42,417 bases of DNA, taken from assembly GCA_947487165.1 (NCBI GenBank), contig CANKWX010000032.1:1-42417 (forward strand), read 5' to 3'. The stretch's first letter is position 1. Every line of letters begins with the position of its first letter. This DNA comes from Burkholderiales bacterium. GTDB taxonomy: Bacteria > Pseudomonadota > Gammaproteobacteria > Burkholderiales > Burkholderiaceae_E. Below are positions 10,614 to 19,038 of the stretch, one piece after another. Both the position numbers and the translations under genes were made by a program. Under the pieces are notes generated by a model. The model searched no databases, had not been told where the DNA came from, and saw nothing but the letters and a program-made list of their open reading frames with translations.

Positions 10614-10971
10614 GCGGTGAGCCCTGTGAAATCGGGTGGACGGCCAGCCTCAGGCCGTGACATTCGCAGCGTCCCTGCGGGCAGCGACTCGACCGATCAA
10701 ATGAGCGGGCTCACGCTGCAGCGAGATTCGGCGGGAACAACAATCGGAAAAATCGGGATCACGACGCGCCAGGCGCGGCGACCAATTCGGGGCGGCTTTC
10801 GGATCGACAGGAACGCAGGGCAGATAGCCCCGATTCGGCTTCGATTCTGGCACGGCAATACCGGCCAAGTCCCTGCCCTGAATCACTGACTCCAGCTCGC
10901 GATGGTATCAGCAGGCAGGCACGAGCGACAAGCGCAACAGCATGGACGGCGCAGCGCGGAGGGTCTAGCGC
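10614..10971. other. Intergenic region with no supported gene
   Basis: This 358-base gap lies between the protease gene (3' end at 10972) and the start of scpB. It must carry the scpB promoter, but I see no convincing -35/-10 pair. A 78-codon minus-strand frame (10650-10886) and a 90-codon plus-strand frame have no recognisable motif or good ribosome site, and I do not call them. No hairpin with a U-run is visible after the protease gene. Confidence 0.6.
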
Positions 10972-12993
10972 TCAGAACAGCTGCCTGAATCGAATCGCCA
11001 ACATCGTATCGAGTGCAGCGGTCGCATCATGGTTGGGCTGCTGGCGTACGGCAAGCACGGCGCTGACCGAGCGGTCGCGGCCAAGCGGAGCGCGATAGGC
11101 CAATTCGGTCAGCAACTCTCGTCCGGAAGGCACCAGCGAAAGACTGCGGTTGGACATCACCGGGCTGCCCTCGGCATCGACACCCGACTGCAGCGATGTC
11201 GAGATCGTGCCGGAACGGGTGCGCAAGGGCTGCGACACCGACATCGACAGGCCATCGCCACTCATGAAGGCGTCGCGCCGAACCAGCGCGATCGACATCG
11301 CCTCGGTGACCGAATCGCTGACCACGCCGACGACCCCTGCGGTCTGCAGCGTCGGGGTCCGACCGACTGCATAGGCGCTTGCCAGTACGATCTTCGATGA
11401 AAGGTTCAGCGCTGCACCGAACTGCACAGCTTCGGTCTGCACCTTCTGGTTGACGGTCAATCCGCCCGAGCCGATCGATCCCAGCCAGGCGCCTTGCTCC
11501 TGCGAATTGCTCCAGGTGGCTGATACCGCGAAGCTCTGGCTCATTCGGTGCGACACCTCAAGCAACAGCGTGCGGGCATCGACCTGCGTCCAGGCAATGC
11601 CGTTCGGCTCGGTCGCCGCACCCGAATACAGACCAGCCTTGACCATGGTGTTGCCATACCGCAAGCCGCGGGCCAGCATCGCTCCGCGCGGCGTCAGCGC
11701 AGCATAGGGATTGGCCAGAGCGGTCACATCGAGACCGGCACCGATGCCAAAGTACTGGCCGCCCTGATTTCCCGCCCCGAACGCGAACTCACCCGCTTCG
11801 TCATTGCGAATCAGGGCAAACGACTCGGCACCCTGCACCAGCAGTCGGGTGCCGTCGGGCAGCATTCTCTCCAGCTGCTGCATGCGCAGATCCATGGCAT
11901 CGAAGGTGCGCCCGAGCATCAGCGGCAGGGGATCGGCCAGGCGCGACTGAAGATTGACGGTGTAGTCGCGCTGATAGCTGTCGACGCCGACCACGGTCAT
12001 TGCGCGTGCGGCCCCGGGCTGGGCAAGCGCCACGGTCGCCGGCGACAGCCGCATCGCGGTACTGCCACTGACAGTCACCGTGCCTGTTGCGGTCGCGCTG
12101 CTGAGGTCGCCAACCGGTTGCATGGCTGCGTCGACATCGAGCAGGCCGCGGCCATAGACCGGGTCGGTGCCGCGGGCGCCGAGATCGCGGGCAGTCGCCA
12201 GCAGGATCGAGCCGACGTCTTTCGGACTGAGCCTCGGCCAGGTGGCCTGCAGACGCGCCGCGGCGCCCGAGACCGCCGGCGCGGCCATCGATGTGCCGGA
12301 CATCAGGACCTGGGCAGTATCGCTGCCGACATGGCTCGACTTGATCTCGACACCCGGTGCGACCAGAAACCATTGCGCAGTGTCGCCCGCCCGATTCGAG
12401 AACTCCGCGATGCGATTGCTGGCATCGACCGCGCCGACCGCGATGACCGCGCCACGTGCCTGAGCGCCATTGGCCCACGACTGCGCCGCGAACCTCGCCG
12501 GCCAGTCGGCTTGTGCCGCACCGCGGTTGCCGGCCGCCACCACCACCAGCGCCCCCCTTGCAACCGCGTCGCGAATGGCTGCTCCGGCGACCGGCGCGCC
12601 GGCCGACAGGCTAAGGTTGAGGATTCCGGCGCGAGGCGAGGCCCAGTTCAGGCCAGCCGACAACGAGGCATCGGTCGCACCGGCGCTGCTGAAAACCTTC
12701 ACCGGCAGGATGGTCAGACTGGCGCCTGCACCGGCGTTGGCGGCCAGGATGCCGGCCACATGCGTGCCATGACCCATCAGATCACGGGTATCGGCGCCGC
12801 CATCGACCGCGTTGTAGCCGGCCTCCAAGACGCCGCGCAGATCCCTGTGGCCGGCTCGAACGCCGGTATCGATCAGGCCGACCATCACCTGCGCGTGCGC
12901 CGTGCCGAGGGCCAGCATCAAGGACATCGCAAGCGTCGCCGGCCTGAGGGCGCGAGCGGTGAGACGCAACGATGCGTACGACAAAGCGGTCAT
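10972..12993 (-). CDS. Secreted subtilisin-like serine protease (S8) with C-terminal beta-rich domain
   Basis: A 673-residue secreted protease. A signal peptide (about 1-34, ending TAHA/Q) is followed at once by the subtilase domain. The catalytic triad is Asp42 in GLIDTG, His75 in GHGTHVAG and Ser235 in SGTSMAAP, with the oxyanion Asn156 in AAGN. The domain ends near 290 at YGRGLLDVDAA. The remaining roughly 380 residues are Ala/Gly/Ser/Thr-rich with alternating polar and hydrophobic residues and finish in RFRQLF, like an outer-membrane beta-barrel of the autotransporter kind. No I9 propeptide is present: Asp42 is only about eight residues after the predicted cleavage site, which is unusual. 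Autotransporter status is inferred. It stands alone, and the GC-rich coding style matches its neighbours. Confidence 0.85.
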   Translation of the reverse strand: MTALSYASLRLTARALRPATLAMSLMLALGTAHAQVMVGLIDTGVRAGHRDLRGVLEAGYNAVDGGADTRDLMGHGTHVAGILAANAGAGASLTILPVKVFSSAGATDASLSAGLNWASPRAGILNLSLSAGAPVAGAAIRDAVARGALVVVAAGNRGAAQADWPARFAAQSWANGAQARGAVIAVGAVDASNRIAEFSNRAGDTAQWFLVAPGVEIKSSHVGSDTAQVLMSGTSMAAPAVSGAAARLQATWPRLSPKDVGSILLATARDLGARGTDPVYGRGLLDVDAAMQPVGDLSSATATGTVTVSGSTAMRLSPATVALAQPGAARAMTVVGVDSYQRDYTVNLQSRLADPLPLMLGRTFDAMDLRMQQLERMLPDGTRLLVQGAESFALIRNDEAGEFAFGAGNQGGQYFGIGAGLDVTALANPYAALTPRGAMLARGLRYGNTMVKAGLYSGAATEPNGIAWTQVDARTLLLEVSHRMSQSFAVSATWSNSQEQGAWLGSIGSGGLTVNQKVQTEAVQFGAALNLSSKIVLASAYAVGRTPTLQTAGVVGVVSDSVTEAMSIALVRRDAFMSGDGLSMSVSQPLRTRSGTISTSLQSGVDAEGSPVMSNRSLSLVPSGRELLTELAYRAPLGRDRSVSAVLAVRQQPNHDATAALDTMLAIRFRQLF

Positions 12994-13234
12994 TGACTGC
13001 GGCTGATTGGCTGATGAACCAGATCGTCGCGGTCAATCGATTTTCAGTCTGTGAAGCCCTTCACGTACCGCTGGTCGGCGAGCAGCAACCGTGCATTACG
13101 TCACTCGAGAACCGCAATGAGATCGCGGGCGTGGCTTGACACCGCCCCGGATCAACGCCCAAACGGAGTGGGTATAGCCTCACCGATGCACCGTAAACCG
13201 GCGCATCGCAAACGCCCCAGACCCCTTACCGCCC

Positions 13235-14233
13235 CTACAGGAGCGTAAGCATCTGCGCCATTCGCCGCTGGTAGGTGTGGTCCTGCAGCACGCGCTGGTG
13301 CCCGGCCTTTGCCACCGCCTCGCAGCCATCGCGATCGGCCAGCCATTCGCGCAGCAAGCCCGGCAGGCTCTCAAGATCACGGTAGATCACCACTTCCTCG
13401 CCCACTTCGAAAAGGCTCGGGATCTCGTCTTTGACATCGACGATCTGGAGGGCACCGCAGGCAGGCGCCTCGAAGAGCCGGGGATTGACACCGTGGCTGA
13501 AGCGACCGAACCAGGTGTGGAAATTGAGCACGATCCGGGCACTACTGAAATAGGCCGACATCTGCGCCGGTGTGAAAAACCCCGGGGTCAGGTGTGCGCG
13601 CAATGGCGAGTCGGGCGCGATCTTTTTCTGCCAGGGCCCATACAAGCGCAGGTTGAAGCCGGCCTTGACGAGCATTTCGATGAGTTGCTGCCTCGCCGGA
13701 CTCCAGTCACCGGCAAAGCAGACATCACAGGCCAGGGCCGGATCGGGCGGCGACGCATGGTGAACCGTCGGCTCGCAGGCGGTCGGCAGGAAATGCGATT
13801 TCACACCGAATGCCTCTTCGACCTGACGGGCACAGACCGATGAATTGCTGAAATAGACGTCGTATTCGGCGGCCCGATCAAAGCCGGGCTGAGACTGGAA
13901 GGGGTCGTTGATCCACCAGCAGGCGCGCACGACACCACGCGCGCGGGCAAAGCTCAGGGTCTGCGCACTGATGTGCAGGCCGTAGATCGTAAAGAGCAGA
14001 TCGGGCCTGAATTCATCGATCGCGCGGCGCAGTCGGCGGTTGACCTGCGCCCAGAACTCGGTCCTGCGCCGCAGGGGCGCGAGTTGCTTTCCTGCCGCGA
14101 GGGCCTTTTCAGCGAGCGTCGGGTAGTAGTCCTCGACCCGCACCTCGTTGCCGAGTACACGCAAGGCCGCGGCCGAAAAACCGCTCATCGGGACGGTCTT
14201 GAGCTTGCCGGGGACGACTAGGAGGATCTTCAC
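13235..14233 (-). CDS. CgeB-like glycosyltransferase family protein
   Basis: About 332 residues with the shape of the CgeB/glycosyltransferase-1 group, GT-B fold enzymes that move a sugar from a nucleotide donor. The start KILLVVPGK is a Rossmann strand, and WWINDPF and YFSNSSVCARQVEEAFG resemble the N-terminal half of CgeB-type proteins. The C-terminal half has VCFAGDWSPAR, RLYGPW, and NPRLFEAPACGALQIVD, the donor-site motif of the family, followed by YRDLESLPGLLREWLAD. The start is GTG at 14233; TTG at 14242 is also open. No Shine-Dalgarno sequence is clear. The substrate is unknown, since no polysaccharide cluster surrounds it. It may glycosylate a protein or lipid. Confidence 0.8.
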   Translation of the reverse strand: MKILLVVPGKLKTVPMSGFSAAALRVLGNEVRVEDYYPTLAEKALAAGKQLAPLRRRTEFWAQVNRRLRRAIDEFRPDLLFTIYGLHISAQTLSFARARGVVRACWWINDPFQSQPGFDRAAEYDVYFSNSSVCARQVEEAFGVKSHFLPTACEPTVHHASPPDPALACDVCFAGDWSPARQQLIEMLVKAGFNLRLYGPWQKKIAPDSPLRAHLTPGFFTPAQMSAYFSSARIVLNFHTWFGRFSHGVNPRLFEAPACGALQIVDVKDEIPSLFEVGEEVVIYRDLESLPGLLREWLADRDGCEAVAKAGHQRVLQDHTYQRRMAQMLTLL

Positions 14234-14581
14234 GGGCTGCAACGGCGGAGCTGAGGCTCAGGATCGATGGATATTCTGCGAACCGACATGATATTCGCGA
14301 AGGCTTAGGACCTCGGCAATCAGCCTGCCGGAGACGAACTGCGCCAACGACAGTCTTCGGAAATCTGCTTGGTTACGGAGGCAGGTTTTGTCCTGGGTCT
14401 GCGCCTAAGTCCGTGACAAAAGTCATTTCGGTATTTTTGACAGCCTTGCATCATTGAAAAATCGCCTTTTCAGCGTTTCTCTTGGCTCAGAGCGGCTTTG
14501 CGGGAAGCGGCACGGAATTCGCTGCACATCTCAGCAGGAGCGCGATGGGGCGCCTCTCAAATCATCGATCGGGAACCCGTG
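14234..14581. other. AT-richer intergenic region with regulatory signals for the PEP-CTERM gene
   Basis: This 348-base gap between divergent genes is visibly richer in A and T than the surroundings, especially 14395-14475. It holds an inverted repeat TGACAAAAGTCA (14414-14425), a TTGACA (14437-14442) without a good -10, and the -24/-12 promoter at 14508-14523 listed separately. No open frame here is convincing. Confidence 0.6.
14508..14523 (+). promoter_or_regulatory. Probable sigma-54 (-24/-12) promoter of the PEP-CTERM gene
   Basis: The bases CGGCACG-N4-TCGCT match the RpoN consensus TGGCACG-N4-TTGCW at 10 of 12 fixed positions. The GG (14509-14510) and GC (14521-14522) are exactly ten bases apart. 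Transcription would start near 14533, about 50 bases before the ATG. PEP-CTERM genes of other betaproteobacteria are known to be controlled by RpoN with the PrsK/PrsR two-component system. The inverted repeat at 14414-14425 could be an activator site, but that is only a guess. Confidence 0.65.
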
Positions 14582-15199
14582 ATGTTGAAGAAAGTATTCG
14601 CTGCAGCCGTTCTGTCCGCCTGCGCTCTTGGTGCGCAGGCCACACCAATCGCCTCTGTCGCCGCCAACACAAACCCATCCGAGTTCATCACTTTGGCGAG
14701 CGGTAACGGCATCGGTCAGGTGAGCGGTGGTTCGCTTTACAGCGGTGGTTCGGTTTACACAGAGGCAGGGCGTGTTTATGCCGCTGTTCCGAAACCTCCT
14801 GGAGGGACCACAGTCGGAACCTGGCTTGCTGCAGGTCCGTTGAACATCAATAACGGCGGTGGCGATGCCAACCTTCACCTCTCAACCCAGTTCGTCAGTT
14901 TCCTCTGGGGCTCTTCTGACATCAGCAACGAACTTGTGGTGGTAACGAATCTGGGCAGATATTCGTATAAAACAGAAAATCTTCCGGAAGTTTTCAACAC
15001 CAGCTTTCGAAATGTCTATATCGCCTTTTCGACCGATGGCAATGAGTTGATTACCGACTTGATTTTCAAGATGGATAAAAACTTCAACTCATTCGAGGCT
15101 TCGAATTTCTCGACCACCGCGGTCCCCGCACCGGCCAGCATCGCCCTGCTCGGCTTAGGCTTGATCGGAATCGGTGCGGCCCGTCGCAAGCTAGCCTGA
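14582..15199 (+). CDS. PEP-CTERM sorting domain-containing exported protein
   Basis: A 205-residue exported protein. The N-terminus MLKKVFAAAVLSACALGAQA is a signal peptide cleaved about residue 20. The C-terminus carries the sorting signal: VPAPASIALLGLGLIGIG, then the basic tail AARRKLA. This is the PEP-CTERM tripartite signal with PAP in place of PEP. Such signals are cut by an exosortase/EpsH-type enzyme; none is encoded in this window. The middle is Gly/Ser/Asn-rich with no known domain. The ATG at 14582 is chosen because it begins the signal peptide; the frame is open further upstream. Base composition is less GC-rich than the neighbours. Likely surface or exopolysaccharide-associated; exact role unknown. 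Confidence 0.88.
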   Translation: MLKKVFAAAVLSACALGAQATPIASVAANTNPSEFITLASGNGIGQVSGGSLYSGGSVYTEAGRVYAAVPKPPGGTTVGTWLAAGPLNINNGGGDANLHLSTQFVSFLWGSSDISNELVVVTNLGRYSYKTENLPEVFNTSFRNVYIAFSTDGNELITDLIFKMDKNFNSFEASNFSTTAVPAPASIALLGLGLIGIGAARRKLA

Positions 15200-15213
15200 T
15201 CCGTGTCGCGACC

Positions 15214-15660
15214 TTACAGCCGCGGCTGAAGTAACCCCATCCAGATGGCGGCACCGACGGCAATCCAAAGCAGCACGATCATGACTGCACCGACACGGCT
15301 GCTCGGCTTTGAGCCCTGCGTCTTCATCCAGGAATCTGCCTGATCCCGGCAATCGGCGAGCACCTCGGGCGGCACGAGCCTGATGGTCAACCAGATCAAG
15401 ACCGGAAGCAGCAAGACATCGTCGACAAAACCGAGCACCGGGATGAAATCCGGGATGAGGTCAATCGGGCTGAGCGCATAGGCGACGACAAAGACGACCA
15501 GCGCTTTCGCATACCAGGGCGTTGCAGGGTGCTTACCGGCAAACCAGAGTGTCACCCCGTCACGCTTGATTCGCTTGGCCCAGCGCTTGATCGCATCGGC
15601 GGTCGTCATGACCGAAAGCATGCCATGGCGGCCCATGGTTGTGCCCAGCATGCGATCCAC
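15214..15660 (-). CDS. DUF1232 (YkvA-like) membrane protein
   Basis: A 148-residue membrane protein with the DUF1232 signature ALSPIDLIPDFIPVLGFVDD following a hydrophobic segment (KALVVFVVAYALSP). A second hydrophobic stretch (VLLLPVLIWLTIRLV) and a third near the C-terminus (AVMIVLLWIAVGAAIWMG) predict two or three membrane spans. Residues 20-45 are basic (KRWAKRIKRD). The start is GTG at 15660, because GAGGA lies six bases upstream; Met codons at 15621 and 15609 are alternatives. The function of DUF1232 proteins is not established. It lies downstream of the tRNA terminator and converges with the PEP-CTERM gene. Confidence 0.85.
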   Translation of the reverse strand: MDRMLGTTMGRHGMLSVMTTADAIKRWAKRIKRDGVTLWFAGKHPATPWYAKALVVFVVAYALSPIDLIPDFIPVLGFVDDVLLLPVLIWLTIRLVPPEVLADCRDQADSWMKTQGSKPSSRVGAVMIVLLWIAVGAAIWMGLLQPRL

Positions 15661-15690
15661 TGGAAATCCTCATCGTGATGCACTGGGCAC

Positions 15691-15729
15691 TAAAGCAAAA
15701 TCCGCTGCAAGCATGGCTTGGAGCGGATT
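15691..15729 (-). terminator. Intrinsic terminator of the initiator tRNA gene
   Basis: A 31-base inverted repeat (15699-15729) has 13 of 14 pairs matched around an ATG triloop: AATCCGCT pairs with AGCGGATT, and inside it GCAAG-type arms pair with one G-G mismatch between. On the minus strand it is followed by TTTTGCTTT. It lies 37 bases past the tRNA 3' end, before the DUF1232 gene. Confidence 0.85.
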
Positions 15730-15763
15730 CGTTGGCCTTTCGACCTGCTTTGCTTTCGATCTG

Positions 15764-15842
<79 letters not shown>

Positions 15843-15856
15843 TCCGTAAGCCAAAG

Positions 15857-15862
15857 AGAATA
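15857..15862 (-). promoter_or_regulatory. Possible -10 box of the tRNA-fMet promoter
   Basis: The minus strand reads TATTCT about 15 bases before the tRNA 5' end, with TGGTGA 17 bases further upstream as a weak -35. Position fits a promoter giving a short 5' leader. On the plus strand TGCTACACT (15911-15919) could be an extended -10 for the NUDIX gene. Confidence 0.45.
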
Positions 15863-15946
15863 ACACATTGTGACAGTTATCACCACGCTCAGAACCGTCG
15901 CGGCCGGCGCTGCTACACTCGTTTGGTTCTTTTACAGACCATCCCC

Positions 15947-16498
15947 ATGAAATTCTGCTCGAGCTGCGGACGTGAAGTGATCCTCCAGATTCCTGATGGG
16001 GATAACCGACATCGCTACTGCTGCAAGCACTGCAGCGCCATTCATTATCAGAATCCCCGTATGGTGATCGGCACGGTCACGGTCTGGGAAGAGAAAATCC
16101 TTCTTTGCCGGCGCGCCATCGAGCCGCGCCACGGCTACTGGACCCTGCCGGCAGGATTCATGGAAAACGGTGAGACCACCGACGAAGGGGCCGCCCGCGA
16201 GACGCTCGAAGAAGCCGGCGCGCGGATCGATATGGGTCCGCTGTTTTCGATGATCGACGTGCCCCATGTCGATCAGGTGCATATGTTCTACCGCGCCTCA
16301 CTGCTGCATCTGGATTTCGAGCCGGGCCCGGAAAGCCTCGAAGCCAGGCTGTTCCATGAAGACGAGATTCCGTGGGACGAGATTGCCTTTCGCACGGTTG
16401 GCCAGACGCTCAAGTGGTTCTTCGAGGACCGACGCAGCGGCCGATACGATCTGCATACCAGCGCGATCCGCTACCAGCCGCCTCGCCCCGAAGCCTGA
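15947..16498 (+). CDS. NUDIX hydrolase with N-terminal zinc ribbon
   Basis: A 183-residue NUDIX hydrolase; the family cleaves nucleoside diphosphates linked to another group. The full Nudix box is present from Gly70 to Gly91 (GFMENGE ... ARETLEEAG), with the metal-binding REtlEE. An N-terminal zinc ribbon (Cys4, Cys7, Cys25 or Cys26, Cys29) precedes it, as in NudC-like proteins and a small group annotated as ADP-ribose or NADH pyrophosphatases. The SQPWPFPxS motif of true NudC is absent, so I do not call it nudC. The ATG at 15947 begins directly at the zinc ribbon. It starts the plus-strand series with aat 15 bases downstream. Confidence 0.9.
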   Translation: MKFCSSCGREVILQIPDGDNRHRYCCKHCSAIHYQNPRMVIGTVTVWEEKILLCRRAIEPRHGYWTLPAGFMENGETTDEGAARETLEEAGARIDMGPLFSMIDVPHVDQVHMFYRASLLHLDFEPGPESLEARLFHEDEIPWDEIAFRTVGQTLKWFFEDRRSGRYDLHTSAIRYQPPRPEA

Positions 16499-16513
16499 CC
16501 AGACCCGGGCCGC

Positions 16514-17224
16514 ATGCTGACCTGGGTCGACCCCGCTGCGCCCCTGCCGCACGCCTCGTCGGCGCTTGATGAGCCCGACGGTCTGGTGGCTGCCGGCCGG
16601 GACCTCTCGGCACGACGCCTGCTCGAGGCCTATCGCGGCGGCATCTTTCCCTGGTACAGCGCCGGGCAGCCGGTGCTCTGGTGGTCGCCCAATCCCCGCA
16701 TGGTGCTGTTCATCGACGAGTTCAAATTGTCGCGCTCGCTCGCAAAGACCCTGCGTCGCCTGCATCGCGAAGGCATCTGGCAAATCAGTCTCAATACCGA
16801 TTTCGAGGCGGTGATGAATCAGTGCGCCCAGCCTCGTCCCGACCAGGATGGCACCTGGATCACAAAGGCCATCATCAGTGCCTATTGCGACCTCCACCGG
16901 ATGGGGTGCGCGCATTCGGTCGAAGTGCGCGAAAACGGCGAATTGATCGGTGGCCTTTATGGTGTCTCGATCGGGCGGATGTTCTATGGCGAATCGATGT
17001 TCGCGCGGCGCACCGATGCCTCGAAAACCGCTCTGGCAGGGCTTGTCTGGATGCTCAAGGCACAAGGATTCACCATGATAGACTGCCAGCAGACCACCTC
17101 GCACCTGGCCTCGTTTGGTGGCCGTGCGATCCCTCGCCAGGCCTTTCTGGAGCAGGTTGCGGCGCTCACCGGGCAGCCTTCTCCCGACTGGTCTTCGATG
17201 CAAGTGACGTTTCCGGTGGTCTGA
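16514..17224 (+). CDS. aat: Leucyl/phenylalanyl-tRNA-protein transferase
   Basis: Aat transfers Leu or Phe from aminoacyl-tRNA to the N-terminal Arg or Lys of proteins, creating an N-degron for ClpS/ClpAP. The 236 residues are normal length and show the family blocks: GLVAAGRDLSARRLLEAYRG, GIFPWYSAGQPVLWWSPNPR, TWITKAIISAY, and HSVEVRENGELIGGLYGVSI with FYGESMFARRTDASKTAL. The usual HSVEVW is HSVEVR here. It follows the NUDIX gene by 15 bases and precedes bpt by 60 bases, a common pairing of two N-end-rule transferases in proteobacteria. Confidence 0.97.
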   Translation: MLTWVDPAAPLPHASSALDEPDGLVAAGRDLSARRLLEAYRGGIFPWYSAGQPVLWWSPNPRMVLFIDEFKLSRSLAKTLRRLHREGIWQISLNTDFEAVMNQCAQPRPDQDGTWITKAIISAYCDLHRMGCAHSVEVRENGELIGGLYGVSIGRMFYGESMFARRTDASKTALAGLVWMLKAQGFTMIDCQQTTSHLASFGGRAIPRQAFLEQVAALTGQPSPDWSSMQVTFPVV

Positions 17225-17284
17225 GCCTGCAAGCTTTAACCCGTTCTGCTTGAACCCAAACGTTCCCATCCAGACGCCAACGGC

Positions 17285-18013
17285 ATGACGCTCCTCAATG
17301 AACTGCCGTTCTCGGCGCTCCAGTTCTACGCGACGGCGCCGTATCCCTGCAGTTATCTCGAAGGGCTTCAGGCACGCTCGCAGGTCGCCACACCCAATCA
17401 CCTGATCAACGCCGATGTCTACAGCCAACTGGTGCGCTCCGGCTTTCGGCGCAGTGGCGTCTTCACCTACCGGCCCCACTGCGACGGTTGCCGCGCCTGC
17501 GTGCCTGTGAGGGTGCCGGTGGCGAGCTTCGTCCCCGATCGCAGCCAGCGACGGGCTTTGAAGCGCCACGCCGACCTGCGTACCCTGATCGCCCGCCTCG
17601 CCTTTTCGCCGGAGCACTACGCGCTCTACCTTCGCTATCAGTCGACGCGCCATTCTGGTGGCGGCATGGACCACGACAGCCGCGACCAGTACGCGCAGTT
17701 CCTGCTGCAAAGCAAGGTCAATACACGCCTGGTCGAATTCAGGACCGAAGACGGCACGCTGCAGATGGTGTCAATCATCGATGTGCTTGACGATGGGCTG
17801 TCGTCGGTCTACACCTTCTTCGACCCCGATCTGCCAAACGCCAGTCTGGGCACCTTCAACGTGCTGTGGCAGATCGAGCAATGCCGCCAGCTGGGGCTGG
17901 CCCATCTTTATCTCGGCTACTGGATCGCACAGAGCCCCAAGATGGCCTACAAAGCCCGTTTCAAGCCGATCGAACAATTCGACAACGGCCAGTGGCAGGC
18001 GTTCGACGCGTGA
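17285..18013 (+). CDS. bpt: Aspartate/glutamate leucyltransferase Bpt (arginyltransferase family)
   Basis: Bpt adds Leu to proteins with N-terminal Asp or Glu and so feeds the same N-degron pathway as Aat. The 242 residues contain [15 protein letters not shown], the N-terminal Cys cluster [26 protein letters not shown], and the C-terminal [19 protein letters not shown] with FKPIE, all typical of the bacterial ATE/Bpt family. The bacterial members with this N-terminus are leucyltransferases, although they are often labelled arginyltransferase. The stop codon overlaps the pyrD GTG start by four bases (GTGA), so bpt-pyrD are translationally coupled. Confidence 0.95.
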   Translation: MTLLNELPFSALQFYATAPYPCSYLEGLQARSQVATPNHLINADVYSQLVRSGFRRSGVFTYRPHCDGCRACVPVRVPVASFVPDRSQRRALKRHADLRTLIARLAFSPEHYALYLRYQSTRHSGGGMDHDSRDQYAQFLLQSKVNTRLVEFRTEDGTLQMVSIIDVLDDGLSSVYTFFDPDLPNASLGTFNVLWQIEQCRQLGLAHLYLGYWIAQSPKMAYKARFKPIEQFDNGQWQAFDA

Positions 18014-19038
18014 GCCTCTATCGCCTGGCCAGACCCCTGCTGTTTGCACTCGATGCCGAGCAGGCCCATGACCTGACGCTGGCCTCGATCGGACCGATGG
18101 CCGCCAGCGGCGCACTGCGTCTGGCGGCTGGGCCGATGGTCGATGACCCGGTCGATCTGCTCGGTCTGCGGTTTGCCAATCGCATCGGTCTGGCGGCCGG
18201 TCTCGACAAGAATGCCGCCCATGTCGATGCGCTGTCGCAGATGGGATTCGGTTTCATCGAAGTGGGCACGGTCACGCCACGGCCGCAGTCGGGCAATCCG
18301 CGCCCCCGCATCTTCCGGCTGCCGCAACGATCGGCCCTGATTAACCGGCTCGGCTTCAACAACCTCGGGCTCGATGCCTTCGTGGCCAACCTGGCCCGAA
18401 CCGGTTATCGGGGCGTGCTCGGTGCCAATATCGGCAAGAACGCCGACACGCCGCTTGAACGGGCCACCGACGACTACCTGATCGGGCTGCGGCGGGTCTG
18501 GCCGCTGGCTGCCTATGTCACCGTCAATGTGTCATCGCCCAATACCAGCGGGCTGCGCTCGCTGCAGGAAGGCGAGGCACTCGACGGTCTTCTGGCCGCA
18601 CTCGATACCGAGCGCACGCAGCTTTCCCGCACCCACCGGCGCAGCGTGCCCCTGCTGGTCAAGATCGCGCCCGATCTCGATGACGAGCGCATCGCCTTCA
18701 TCGCTGCCGCGCTGGTGCGCCACAGCATCGATGGCGTGATTGCCACCAACACCACGCTCGCGCGCGACGCGGTCAAAGGTCTGCCGCATGGCGAGGAAGC
18801 CGGCGGCTTGTCGGGCGCGCCGGTGTTTGAAGCCAGCAACCGGGTGATCAGGGCATTGCGGGCCGCGCTGCCGCCGCGCTATCCGATCGTGGGGGTGGGT
18901 GGCGTGATGTCGGGCAAAGACGCCCACGCCAAGCTTGCCGCCGGCGCCGACCTGGTCCAGGTCTATACCGGCCTGATCTATCGGGGCCCGACGCTGGTGG
19001 GCGAGTGCGCACGCGCATTGGCCAGCGGCTCGAGGTAG
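18010..19038 (+). CDS. pyrD: Dihydroorotate dehydrogenase (quinone), class 2
   Basis: PyrD oxidises dihydroorotate to orotate in pyrimidine synthesis and passes electrons to membrane quinone. From GTG at 18010 it has 342 residues, near the E. coli 336. The N-terminal helix region ([19 protein letters not shown]) is the class 2 membrane-associating part. The FMN and substrate site motifs are present: [54 protein letters not shown] with the catalytic serine, and [11 protein letters not shown]. The start overlaps bpt. The last 61 bases overlap the 3' end of the convergent nitrile hydratase beta gene. Confidence 0.97.
   Translation: MSLYRLARPLLFALDAEQAHDLTLASIGPMAASGALRLAAGPMVDDPVDLLGLRFANRIGLAAGLDKNAAHVDALSQMGFGFIEVGTVTPRPQSGNPRPRIFRLPQRSALINRLGFNNLGLDAFVANLARTGYRGVLGANIGKNADTPLERATDDYLIGLRRVWPLAAYVTVNVSSPNTSGLRSLQEGEALDGLLAALDTERTQLSRTHRRSVPLLVKIAPDLDDERIAFIAAALVRHSIDGVIATNTTLARDAVKGLPHGEEAGGLSGAPVFEASNRVIRALRAALPPRYPIVGVGGVMSGKDAHAKLAAGADLVQVYTGLIYRGPTLVGECARALASGSR

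Noticed and set aside
10650-10886. A 78-codon minus-strand frame in the gap upstream of scpB
   Set aside because: No domain, no ribosome site and no coding periodicity that I can see.
11548-12996. A 482-codon plus-strand frame opposite the protease gene
   Set aside because: Antisense to a gene with an intact catalytic triad and signal peptide; composition is that of a shadow frame.
14437-14459. A sigma-70 promoter for the PEP-CTERM gene from TTGACA
   Set aside because: No acceptable -10 at 16-18 bases; the -24/-12 element closer to the gene fits better.
16298-17710. A 470-codon minus-strand frame opposite the NUDIX, aat and bpt genes
   Set aside because: It spans three genes with clear family motifs on the other strand; no recognisable domain.
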